DNA from: Opeltia flavorubescens
Lineage: Eukaryota > Ascomycota > Lecanoromycetes > Teloschistales > Teloschistaceae
Length of the DNA: 64,000 bases
Assembly (NCBI GenBank): GCA_000442125.1
Contig: KE546980.1
Location: 1-64,000 of the forward strand
Reading direction: 5' to 3'
Within the stretch, counting starts at the first letter, position 1, and the number at the start of each line of letters is the position of its first letter. The notes below the pieces were generated by a model. That model did not search any database. It worked only from the letters and a program-made list of their open reading frames with translations, and had not been told where the DNA came from. The position numbers and the translations under genes were made by a program. Shown in pieces: positions 1 to 12,600 of this stretch.

Positions 1-70
1 CTAACCCTAACCCTAACCCTAACCCTAACCCTAACCCTAACCCTAACCCTAACCCTAACCCTAACCCTAA
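1..70. repeat. Telomere repeat tract (CCCTAA)n
   Basis: The window begins with about 11 uninterrupted copies of the hexamer CTAACC (TTAGGG on the other strand), the canonical telomere repeat of most filamentous fungi. The C-rich strand reads left to right, so this is the physical left end of a chromosome and the centromere lies to the right. The tract passes directly into an A-run and then AT-rich DNA. Its shortness probably reflects where the assembly stopped. Confidence 0.98.
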
Positions 71-345
71 AAAAAAAAATCTAAAATAAAATAATAGATA
101 GGATATAGCGGGAAAAAAAATATTAGAAATATAGTTTATTTATATTATTATTCGCTTATTAATTTTTATATATATAGAATCTCTAATAATTATAAATATT
201 ATTATTTAATAATATTCTTTTAGTTTTATTTATAAATAGTCGTTTTATTATTTTAAAATAATTTTACTTTTTTATAATTATTCGACTCTTTAAAAGTTAT
301 TATCTAATAAAATTTTTATTTTATTTTTTAATAACCTCTTACCCG
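71..345 (+). repeat. Diverged direct repeat, copy A (telomere-adjacent)
   Basis: This stretch starts directly at the end of the telomere tract. By eye it aligns with about 5,123-5,415: both begin with an A-run and TAAAATAAAATAATA, then share ATAGTTTATTTATATTATTATT, TTTTATTTATAAATAGT and AAGTTATTAT. Identity is imperfect, with small indels. It could be a terminal repeat of a roughly 5.3-kb element truncated by the telomere, or a dispersed subtelomeric repeat. I cannot decide between these. Confidence 0.55.
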
Positions 346-2019
346 CTATTTATATAGAATCGCGCTAATAGAATATAAATAGTAAAGCTTAACGCGATAA
401 AACCAATCTAATAATTTTATTTAACCGTAAAAAGTTAAATAAAAAATAAAAATAAAAATTTTAAATTTTTAATATAGTAAAAACTCCGGGTTTTAATTAT
501 ATATCCTCCCGATTCTTCTAAATCTTATAGCTAGACCGCGTGAATATATACCTATAACGTTTATATAGTACTTTACCGTATAAACAGCCTAATTAAAATA
601 TTATATAATAGATTTTTAGCTTTTAATTTTAATAAAATCTAAATATTTAATAAAAACTACTATATACCGTTTTAACGGTATAATATTCTAATATTATTAT
701 TAGTTTTTACGCTTATTTAAAGTCCTATTTATTTTTTAAATAGATTATAGTATATTAAATCTATATAGTAATTTTATTAGAATAAAGCTTTAATTTAATA
801 TATAGCCCGATAATATTATTTCTGGTTTTTCCTCGTGGATTTTTAATAATCTCTATATAAATTAGGTTATAAAACTCGAGATAATCTATAGTTTTACTAA
901 TATTATTATTTAAAGGTTTAAAGGATATATATATTTATTATTATAGCTTTTAATAGCTAGATAAATAAAAAAAACTAATAATAATTAAATTAATTAAATA
1001 TATATATATATAAATAAATTAATTACGAAAAAGAATTTATAGAAAAAAATTAAATAATTTAGTATTTAATATAATAAAGCTAATTATCTAATTAAATTAA
1101 TACTATTAAATTAGTAAATTAGTAGATTTTAATTTAATATACGCTTGTAATTCGTTTAAATAATATAAAAATAAAATTATTTATAAATATATAAATTTAA
1201 ATTTTATAGAAATATTAATAGGTAAACTATCTAATTATATATATAACTAGTTTATAACTGTATATTAGAATCAATTATATCTAAATATATATTATTTATA
1301 TAAATTACGCTCGAAATTTATAAATAATTTATATAATATATTTATTACGGAAGTTTCCGGCGTTAAATAATACTTTTAGTATACTATTTATCAAATTATT
1401 TAAAAGAATAAATAGTAGTTATAAATTTTACTATATTATTATTTATTAATATATAATTAAATATCTAGTCGTTAACGATAGTAAAAATTTTAAATCCCGA
1501 TTTTTTTCGCTTTAAAATAGTATTATAAAAAGTAAAAAAAATCCAGATCCTATTATATAGGTATTTAACGTTCTAATATTTAGCTATTAAAGTATACCGG
1601 CAAGTTTTATATATATAAAAATAATCTAATATAGATTATAGGTATATTATTAATAGGCAGCGGTTTTACTAACCGAATTATTATATAATATATAAGCGAA
1701 ATCTTTTAATTTAATATTAAAAATTTAAATTTTAATTAAAATTTTACCTTTTAAATTTATATTATTTAATAGATTTCGAAGGAATTAATAGTAGTTTTTA
1801 TAGGAGTTATTCGAAATACCTTATAGATAAAAAGGTTAATTTATAGATATATACTAAAATATAAACTATAGTTTTTAAACTTTATTTCTACTTTTTTAAC
1901 GTTAATTATTATAAAATATCTAGAATAACCTTTAAATTTTACTAATTATTTATTAATATTAATACTAAATATTAATAATATATAACTATTTAACGCGGTA
2001 TAAATATAGTAAATATAAA

Positions 2020-2021
<2 letters not shown>

Positions 2022-2072
<51 letters not shown>
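2022..2072. repeat. Homopolymer run of 51 T
   Basis: An uninterrupted poly-T of about 51 bases. It might be the poly-A tail relic of a non-LTR (LINE-like) or SINE insertion on the minus strand, since such tails survive RIP because they hold no CpA. It could also be slippage in AT-rich DNA, and the exact length is prone to sequencing error. Confidence 0.8.
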
Positions 2073-2078
<6 letters not shown>

Positions 2079-3070
2079 ATTTACTGTATTTTAAATACTT
2101 TAGCTCGTTTATTATACTAAAAGATTTAAAACCTATTAAAGCTACGCGAAATAATTAAAGGAAATAGTATTTAAAATAGGTAAAATAGTATATATATATA
2201 CTAATAATATTTTTACTAGAATAAAATATAAATACGCCTTTTAACTAATTAATTTTATATTTAATAGGAGATTTTAAAGATTATTTTCTACTAAAATAAA
2301 ACTTTTAAATCTAAACCTACTTTTTTATTAAATATAGGCCTTTAAAAATAAAAAAATAGTTTATTTTTATATTATTTTTCCGCGATAATATACTCTATAA
2401 ATTCGTTAATATATACGGTTAGATATATTATAAAATTATCGGATTAAAAGATTTTAAAATATTCTAAAAAGCTAGTAATTTATATTTATATTAAAGCTAA
2501 TCCGGTTTTAAATAATTATAATTCTTTATTAAAGATAATAAAAGATTTATATATATCCGAAAATAATAGTAGCTTTTTAATAATTTACTTTTTAATAAGC
2601 TGTTTTTTATAATATACTAATACGGTTTTTTATTTATATAATTCGTTTAAAATATAAGGAATTATTTATTTATTAATCTATATTTTTTTAAAGAATTTTC
2701 TAATAAATAGCTTTTATATTTATTTAAATTATTATCTAATAAAATTTATATTATTCTATATCGCGGTTTAAAATCTACCTATCTTTATATTTAAATATTT
2801 ATATTTATTAATTTATATATATAATAATATTACTATTAAATAAATAGATATATATAAATAAAAGTATTTTTTTTTTAAAAATCGTATACTTTAAGAATCT
2901 ATCTAAAATAGAACCTAGTTTCTATTTATAGAGAAACCGACGACTGCAACCAGTAGTTAAAGTATAGATAAAACGAATATATAAAAATAACTATATTTTT
3001 AAATATTATTAATCTACTAGAAAATACTATATAAACTTGTATAATTTTTTCTAAAAATTCGAAAAATTGA

Positions 3071-4660
3071 AAAAAAAAGACTTCTAATATATTAATAGTA
3101 GAAATTATAAATTAAATAAAAAAAAAAAAGTAGTTTAAAAACGCGGTTATTAATTAAATAAAATATAATTTAAACCAGTATTTAAATAATATAAAAAATA
3201 TTTTAAATAAAAGTAGAATCGATAAATAATATATATAGATATAAATTTTATAAATTAACAAACGTTTTTAAAATCCGAATATTTATTAATATAATTATAA
3301 TAAAGTCGTTTAAATTATTAAAGCTCTTTATTATATTAAATCTTTTAATATAATTTTAGCGCGACCGAATTATCTAAAAAAAAAATTTAAAAATTTTAGC
3401 TAATTTTATATAAATTAATATATTAAAAGCGATTTATAGACTATTAATATTTTACGCTAGTATTTAATATAAACGAAGTAGATAATCGCGGCTATTATAT
3501 ATAGTTTTATAGATTTACCGCCTAAATAGCGTAAGAAATTAAATAGATACTATAAAAAGTTAACCGAAACTAATTTTAATAAATATTATTAAATAATAAA
3601 GTCGAGTTTTATAAAAACGAATAGATATAAAAAGTTTTATTAGATACGTCGGATCTAATATATTAGATCCTATTACTCTAAAATATAAAAAACCGCTATA
3701 GTCGTTATTTTTAAACTAATTATAAATATTTTTAGCTATATTTAATAAAATAGCCGTAATTTAATTAAATTTAAAATAGAAATAAATATATATATAATAG
3801 TAGAGCCCGGTAAAAATATAGCGCGTTTCGCCTATTTTATTATTTTTATTACCGCCGGAAATTACTATATATAAATAAAAAATAGGGGTATTTTTTCTAA
3901 TCGCTTTATTTATACTTTTAAATTTAATTAAAATATATTTTAATCGATTAACTATTAAATTTATTTAAATAGATAATATTAAAAATAAAAATTTCGGTTG
4001 GTATTAAAAATAATACCGTTATTTTAATAGACCGATTTTATTAAATAATAATATAGTAAAAAAAGTAGTATACTTATTATAGTGTATATATAAAGTTTAG
4101 CCTAATATTAATATAATAAACTAGATAGATAATATAATAATAGTAACGGATATATTTTTTAATAAATTTAGTAAAAATAAAAAATTCCTATTAACGCGAT
4201 ATTATTAGGTAACGATATTATAATTAGAGGGTAGTTATTTACCTAAATTATTTAGGAGATATAAAACGTTATTAGTAATATCGGAATCTATAAAATTAAT
4301 AGCTAATATATTATAGTAATAGAATAATCGATCGGATATAATTAGAATAAAAAAGATTTTTAAAAGGCCGATAGAATTAAATATTAAATTATTAAAGAAC
4401 CTGAATATTAAGCTATTATAGGTCTATAGACCAGCTAGTAATAGATATAGTATATAGTAGAATTAGATTAGTAGTATAAAAAAGGGAAAAAAGAAGTATA
4501 TAAAATATATAAAAAAAACGGAAGATTTTAATATAGATATTAACGTGCGAGCAGATATAAAAATCAGTAGATATAAAAAAAAAGGAATAGAAGTAGGAAG
4601 AGAAGTTTATATACCCTCGAATTAATAGATAATCGCGCTAGCGAACGCTATAATATATAA
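3071..4660 (+). pseudogene. RIP-decayed reading frame A, unidentified
   Basis: Read on the plus strand with codons starting at positions of remainder 2 modulo 3, this stretch gives a protein-like translation if in-frame TAA and TAG are taken as mutated CAA and CAG (Q). Examples are VEPGKNIARFAYFIIFITAG near 3,799 and LYTLELIDNRASER near 4,605. GC-containing codons cluster in this frame. The first break upstream is a TGA at about 3,068. I do not recognise the protein. Absence of TGA is weak evidence, because RIP removes TpG anyway. A transposon ORF or a subtelomeric gene family member are both possible. Confidence 0.4.
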
Positions 4661-5122
4661 TATTTCTTTAAAAAGAATAATAAATAAAAAAAATAAAATT
4701 TAAATAAATAATAAATAAATTAAAAGGAAATATTTATTTTAACTAGTAAATACTATAATAAAATAAAAGTTAAAGTAAAATTAAAATTAAAAAAATAAAA
4801 AAAATTAATATATTTTATTTAAAATAAAATTTAAATAAAGCGATACTAGAATTAAATTAAATAAAATTAAAAATAATAAAATTCGCGATTTTAGGAAATA
4901 ATTACTAAATAAAATATTATTATAAACGGCTATAAAGTTATTTAATAATAATATTAGCGATTATTAAATATAATAATATATATATTAAAATAACCTAAAT
5001 TAGTTTTTAAACTTAATTTCTGCCTAAAATTTTTAAATATAACTATTAACTATAAAAAACCGAAAGCAAATTTTAATATATATTTTAATATTTTAATATA
5101 TAGAAATATAGTAGCGTTAATA

Positions 5123-5415
5123 TAAAAAAAAAAAAATAGTAAAATAAAATAATAAATAGAATAAAAAAGGTAAAATAAAAAAAATAGTTTATTTATATTA
5201 TTATTTATTTATAAATTTTATTCTTTATAAATAAAACCTTTAATAACTATAAATATTATTAATTAATAATATTTTTTAGATTTTATTTATAAATAGTTAC
5301 TTTATTCTTTTAAAAAGATTTTATTTTTTAAAAATTACGTTTTTTTATAATATTTTTACTTTTTTAAAGTTATTATTTATTAATATTCTTATTTTATTTT
5401 TTATAATAAAAACTA
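5123..5415 (+). repeat. Diverged direct repeat, copy B
   Basis: This is the second copy of the repeat seen next to the telomere, in the same orientation. It lies just before the long decayed frame at 5,641-9,360. A shorter submodule around TTATTATTTAATAAAATTTT recurs again at about 5,485-5,515, so the right edge is fuzzy. Confidence 0.5.
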
Positions 5416-5640
5416 TCCGCCTTTTATTAATATTTATATCTTTATATTTTCCTTTTATTTTTATAGGGCTTTTTTATTTATTTTAGTTATTATTTAATAA
5501 AATTTTTATTTTATTATATTTTATTATTAAATTTATTAAAACTCTACTAATATTATTATCTAATAATATCCGCGGGCCTTACTATTTTTTATTTATTATT
5601 TTTTTACTATTGTTATTAGTTATAAATAATAAAAAACCTA

Positions 5641-8600
5641 TTTTTTAAATTTTAGTCGATTATTTAATAAAATACTATATTTTACTTTAAAAATTCTTAG
5701 CTCGGATTAATAGAGGGGAATACNCGTCGATTTTATTAATTTCTTTAATCGGGATATATATTAAAATTTTAAACTTATTACTAATTCTATATATATATAC
5801 TTTTTACTATCTATATTAATAGCGAATTAATTATTTACCTTATTATTACTATCTTCTTTTTAGAATTTATAATTACTATTATAAAAAAAAATATCCGTAG
5901 TATTAATAAATATATTATTATTAATAGATTTTTTTATAAAATCGATATTATATTTATTTAAAAACTTTTTTACTTTAATTAAATTATTATCGAGTTATAT
6001 ATAATTAAATATAAAGATATAAAAGTATTTATTATTAGTATTTATACCTAAAATATTATTTTAAATAAATTTATATAGGATTTATCGAGTTTTATTACGG
6101 TTTTTATATAACCTTTAAAATTCTTTAACCTTTTCTTTTATATTATTTCCTATTCGAGTATAGCGTATAACGGTTTCCGAATATATAATATTAGAAATTA
6201 CTAATATAAATTATTTAATATAAGTAAAAATAAATTATATACTTCTACTATAAATCTATATAAAAATTTTCTATTTAATATAGTTAAGATACTTTATATT
6301 AATATTAGCGTTATTATATATAAAAATAATTAGCAGTTTATAGGATATAATTTTAGCGAAGATATCTAGCTATAAACCCGTTTAATAATTATCGATAATT
6401 TTTTTAATAAAAATAAAAATATATTAAATAAATTAATAATAAAGTTATTATTTCTAAATATATAGTTTTTTATTATTTTTATAGTCGAAAATATAAAATA
6501 AAGTTTTTATATAATCCAGCTAGAGTTTATTAAAATAGTAATTATTAAAATAATAGCTTCGATTAGAATTTAAACTTAAAATTATTAAATAGAAGATTAT
6601 AATATATAATTTAAAGCCGACGACCTTTTTAATAATTTTATAAAAAAGTTTTTTTAAGTTATATTTTTATAATTTAAAAATAAAGCGTAAAAATAGTTAA
6701 TACTTTTTTATAATCTTTTTATAAAAAAAATATTGTATAATACAATTTGTAAAGATCTTTTATATATATTAAATATAAATATAAATTACTATTTTAATAG
6801 TATTTTCTAGAATTTTAAAAATAGCGAAATTATATTTTTTAAAGCCGGGTATTAAAGGGGTATTTTTAGCTTTAAAAAAATCGATTTATAATTAAACGAG
6901 AATATAATTATAATAAATAAAATATTTAATAATATCGCGGCGGACTTTAAACTATTACTAGAAAGCGTTAATAAAATAAAAAATATAAAAAATATCGGGC
7001 TCTATATAAAGAAAACCCTTTTAGAGGAACTTATTATAAGAAAGCGAAATTATTCTAATAGACTATTAGATAGTCTGATATTTAAATCTATAACACGGTT
7101 CGTTTTTAAATTTAGCTTATATTCGCTATTATAGCTTTTATTAAAGTAATTATAGGATAGGAAATTAAATAAGTTTAATCTTTTTAAAGATAAAGTAGAT
7201 AAAATATATAAAAATAGAAACGGCTATATTATTAAAATTTTATTATTTGGAGGAAACGATTTTTAATTTTAAAATAGCTTTTATTTAAATAATTAAAGTT
7301 TTTAAAAAAAAAAGTTATTAATTAAACTAAATATTTATAAACTTTATTATTTTTATAATATCAAAAATTTAAAAGCGATAATAAACGCTAGAGGTTATAT
7401 TATTAGAATTAGTATTAAAGGTATTAATATAATAGAAATTATTAGCTAATAATATCGGATTTTCTATAGGCGCGGTAGAATATAAAAGCTATAGGCCGGC
7501 GAGTTTATTTTAAATTTTTAATAAAAGGTTAATAAATACCGCGAGATTAATATAATATTTCTAGCGTATTATAAAATTTCGTAGAATTTCGATAATTAAT
7601 TTTTAAAAGCTATAAACTATAGTTAAACCTAGTATTATTTTTTTAATATTAATCTATCTAGTATATATAATTTATCTCGAGCTCGAGATAATTTATACTC
7701 GCTATTAAAATTGTAAAAAGTATTTAAGCCTCTAGTATAGATTTTTTATTAATAACTAATTTTTTTTTAATTATAGTCTAAAGCTTTATAATAATCTTTA
7801 CTAGCTAGAAAACCGTTTTTAATTAGAAAAGCGAAAGCGTTAAAAATAATATTATATAATTTATTATCTATTAATTTATTATATATCCGAAAATTGTTCT
7901 ATCTATCTAAATATATAAATATAAAAGCTATATTTTATATTAATTAAAACGGGAAGAGATTTATACGGGTATATTTAATAAACGAAGTAGAATAAATAAA
8001 AATCTTTTTCTAATTATTTAAATAATATACTTTATTTAATAAGGTAATATTATATAGCTTATTATTAATAAATTATTTATCGAAACCGAAGTCTATATAT
8101 ATNTCGCGCGGAAGTAAAATATATTTTAATATATCGAAAAACTCGTTTAAATAATAGAAGAAGTTTTTATATATAATAGCTAAATAATTATTATATATTT
8201 TAAGTTTAAATTTTAGGCTGTAGCTAATAATAATTAAAGTTAGTTATTTATAACCCGATATTATTTTAATAAAATATATAATTTTTTATTAAAATAGTAT
8301 AAAATAACGGACCGAAATAAAATAAAAAATATTTATTAGTTTTCTTTTATTTATATTAGTTTTATCGCGGGTATTTATATAAAAAACGGGATAGTATTAT
8401 AAAATTTTATTATTATAGATAATATTTAAAGCGAGGCGGATAATTTAATTAATTTATAATATTTACTATTCTTTAATAAAATAGTAGCGGCTTTTTTTTA
8501 ATTTTTTTTATAATATATATATAGTTTCTTCTAATACCGGTAGTTTAAAAAAAAGAATATATATAAAATATTTCTCGTTTCTATTTCTAATATTATATCC

Positions 8601-9360
8601 GATATAAAATTATATATATAGGTTTAATTTTAAATCTTTAATTTTAACCCTCTAGTTTTATATAATAGTTTTTAAATAGGGCGGGATATAGTTAAATATA
8701 AAGGTAGACTTATAAATAATTAAAATAGTAGTATAAATAATAAAATTATTGATATTCTATTATTATTAGATTCGAATATTTATCCTAGATATATAGCAAA
8801 GGTATTTTACTTCGAACTAGATATAGTTTAAGATAGGTAGTATTTTTTACCCGACTAGTAATTCTTTTTAGTATATTTTACGGAAATTATTATATATATT
8901 TTTATATTCTTAAAATCCTTTTATAAATAGAAAAAAAAAAAACTACTACTATTCCGGTTTATTTTAATAAGATAATAAATTAATAAAATTCTATTTTTAA
9001 ATTAAAATTAAAAGGCTATCGTTAGAATATATCGGTTATTTTAAAGAAAGTTAAACTAAACGAAAATAATAGATATAAAAACGAATTTACTATAATAGTA
9101 GGTGGTTTTTATTCTCTATATAAGTTTATTATTTAGAATATAATATCTTTAAAAATTAAAAAAGGAATTTAGGATATATTATATATATAAATTCTAATAT
9201 TATAGTAGAATTATAAGCTTTATATTCTCTTTTAAATATTAGTCTACGAGCTTTTCCTACTCTTCCTGCTTTTTCTATTTTTTCTATTCTTTTTACGCTT
9301 CCTACGCTTTCTATATTTTTTATTTTTTTTATTTCCCTTTTTTTAATTTTTTATTATCGC
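5641..9360 (+). pseudogene. Long RIP-decayed reading frame B, unidentified
   Basis: One plus-strand frame (codon starts of remainder 1 modulo 3) reads plausibly for about 1,240 codons when TAA and TAG are taken as former CAA and CAG. Segments with few or no stops include NIGLYIKKTLLEELIIRKRN (about 6,990), LLFGGNDF (about 7,240) and NGKRFIRVYLINEVE (about 7,945). The C-terminal part around 9,241-9,350 is hydrophobic and proline-containing. The composition looks protein-like and not random, and the frame holds across 3.7 kb without a shift. I do not recognise the family. Telomere-linked helicases and large mobile-element proteins are the obvious candidates to test. Two ambiguous bases (5,724 and 8,103) fall inside. 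Confidence 0.45.
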
Positions 9361-9572
9361 CTTTAAATTTTTTAATATTATTATTAAAAAATTTATTATC
9401 GCTATTAAGATCTTTTTTAATCGTTTAGAATTTATTAGGTTTATACTTTTATTTAAGCTCCTCTCTTTCTATAAAGGAAAAAAGGGCGGTTCTACTACTT
9501 TTAATAATATAGACTCTATTATTAATAATAACTCGGAGGTAATAAAAGGAATCGTACGTAAAAAAAAAAGCT

Positions 9573-9690
9573 ATTTTTTTTTTATTATTACTATCTTCTT
9601 TATTATTACTATTTTTTTTATTATTATTATCTTTTTTATTAATATTATCTTCTTTATTATTACTATTTTCTTTGTTATTATTATTTAAAT
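9573..9690. repeat. TTA/TTC-rich imperfect tandem repeat
   Basis: An imperfect tandem array with a period of roughly 33-36 bases built from TTATTATTACTAT and CTTCTTTATTATTA blocks. It follows the end of decayed frame B. No function is evident. Confidence 0.55.
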
Positions 9691-12600
9691 TATTAATAAC
9701 TAGGAAAAAAAAATTAGTATAGAGGTTTCGGCTATATATAGAAGAGGCTAGCGAGAGATTTTTTACTCGCGAGGCCTAGCTACTAGCTCGCGTTAGAGTA
9801 AGCAGATTTAGGAAACCAGAAAAAATATATTTAGTCTATATTTAGAACCGGAAACGACCTAAAATAATAAAAACTATAAAATAGACTATAGTATTATTTA
9901 TTATATTAGATTCCTTATTTTTAATTTTAAATTAAAGGGGATTAAAAAATAAAATTACAGTTATTTAATTTAAATTTATAAATAATTATTATAAAAAAAA
10001 AAAAATTATAATAAATATAAAAAGCTCCTTAAATATTTAAAATATATTTATAAAAGTTAATATATCGTCTAATAATTAAATTGCTTTTAGCGGATATTAT
10101 TAATTAATAATATAGTAAGGCGGTATAGAAAAAAGATAGATATTAATTTAATATTATTAGATAATAATAATAAAGTCGCTTATAATTATTTTAATAGAAA
10201 ATTAAAGGTAAATAAAAGAATTAAATAAATTTCGAGTTTTAAAAATTAAATAAAATTATTTTATTCTATTTTAAAATTATAATATTAAATATTTAAATAC
10301 TTTAAACTAATATATCTTCTAATAATACTAGTACCGGCGGCTGTAATATATTCAGGGTATCTTTTATAGAAGTAGTAGTAATTAGGTTAAATATATTAGG
10401 GTTATACTATATTTTATAATATATAATATAATTCGTGTAATAGATTTATCTTTATTTAATATCGAACTAGCGATGTTTCTTAAAGTTAATAAAGATTCTT
10501 TTTTTTTAATAAAATATAAAAGGTAGAGAGAAAAGAGTAGAATAAAGATAATAAGTAGAAAAAAAATAATAAAATAAAAAAGAAAATAGGTTAGAATATA
10601 GAATAAAAAAAAAGTTAAAAAAGGAAAATATTAATAAATAACGTTTTTTCTTCTAATTAAATTAATAGAAATTATTTTAGTATAATTAAATTAATAATAA
10701 ATATTATAATAAACCGTACTAATACTTTTAATAATATATAATTAGTTTATCTATTTTTAATAATATTAATTATCTATAATCCTTTAAATAAAAACGAATA
10801 TTAAAATAAAATAAAATCTATAACGCGTATAATTAATAAAGGATATAGATAAAATAATCGGAAATAGGCTTAAATTAAAAAAAAGAACTATTTATAGAGA
10901 TTTATAACCAGAAATTTTCTAATTAAATAAGTTTTAGATATAGTAGTACGGTAGAAAAGTTTTAATAATAAAAAGTCGAAAATTTTTAAATCTCTATAAT
11001 TATATCTTAAAATTAACAAATCCGTTTTTATAATAATAATAATACTATTAATTTCAAAGCTAGTTTAATATAAAACAACTGGTATTTATTAAAATAAAAC
11101 TTTATTCTACTATTTTAGTTTATAAAATATAATTAATATTTAACTTTATATTTAATAATATAAAAGCCCTTTTAATTTAATTATTTATATAAAACCGAAA
11201 TATTATTTTAATTTCTTTTATTATTTTAATTAAATAATATTTAAATATTAAAATTTTATTTAAATTTAGTTATTTTTTAAAAATATATTAGAATTTTTAC
11301 TAGCGCTAAATTTAATATTTTTAATAAATATTTTTTTTATTAATTTTTTTATATAAAAGTAATTAATAAAATAATAATTTTTTTTATAATAATTATAATA
11401 TTTTATTTAATTTAAATTCTTTAAATTAATATTTTTACTATTTTTTAATTTTATAAAAGGCTTATTATAAAATTTATAATTATTATATTTTTATTTATTT
11501 TTTATATAATTATTATAAAATTTTTTCGAAATTTAACTACTTTAACTATTTTAGTTCGAAGAAAAAGGTTTTTTATAAAAAGTATTTATATTAATATTTT
11601 TCGCAATATTTTTTATATAAATCGCTAAAATTATTTATTTATTTTTTGTTTTATTTTTAAATATATATTTAAACTAATATACTAGTATTTAAATATCGCG
11701 TTTGAATTTTATAATAAAATTTATTATATATTATTTTTTTAATAACTCTAATAATTAATTTTTAAATATTTTTATTTGATTATAAAATTTCTATAATATT
11801 ATTATATTTTATATTAATATATAATATTTTAATAAAAAGTTTAAAAATCGGTTTTTTTTATTTAATAAAAAATTAAATAGTTATTTATAAAAATTAAATT
11901 AGTTTATATTAATTTTATTTATTTTTATATATTAAATTTATTATATTAAAAGGTTACCTTTTAATAATAATATAGTAAACCGGATTTTTATTTTATTTAT
12001 TAAAAATAAATTTTATAATAATTTAAATATTATATTCGTTTATAATATTTATATCTAATAATTAGTAAAGTTATTCTTCGGCGGATAATTCGATAAAAAA
12101 ACTGGTTTAATATTTTTTAATTTTATAATAATAGAAGGTTTAGTATTAATAAACGGAATAATAGATATAAATATATTAATAAGTATATAAAATTTTTAAA
12201 ATATTATTTAAATTTATTAATAAATTATTTTAGTTTTTTTAAAACGATAAATATATTTAATAGTTTTTTCTATTTTATATTTTAAATTTTTAATTTTTTA
12301 TTCCGTTTATATATTTAAAAAAGTATCCGAAAAATTATTATTATTATAGCTATTATTATTTAAATTAGATAGTAAAAAAAATAGAGTTATATTATATATT
12401 AACTTTTTATTTTTATAATAATAAATATTAAAATCCGGCGTCGGCTTTATTAAAAGAATATTATTATTTTATTATAATCCCGCGGTATTATCGAATAATT
12501 TTATAATATACTCGTTTTAAAAAATAATTAAATTAGTTATATTAAAAAATTTGCTTATTAGGTTTATATATATAATTTCCGATTGAATATTCGAATTTTA

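Noticed and set aside
5641-9360. Calling decayed frame B a RecQ telomere-linked helicase
   Set aside because: The location is suggestive, but I could not find Walker A, DEAH or other helicase motifs in the reading, so no name is given.
10390-10405. TATTAGGGTTAT as an interstitial telomere site
   Set aside because: A single hexamer unit is expected by chance and there is no array.
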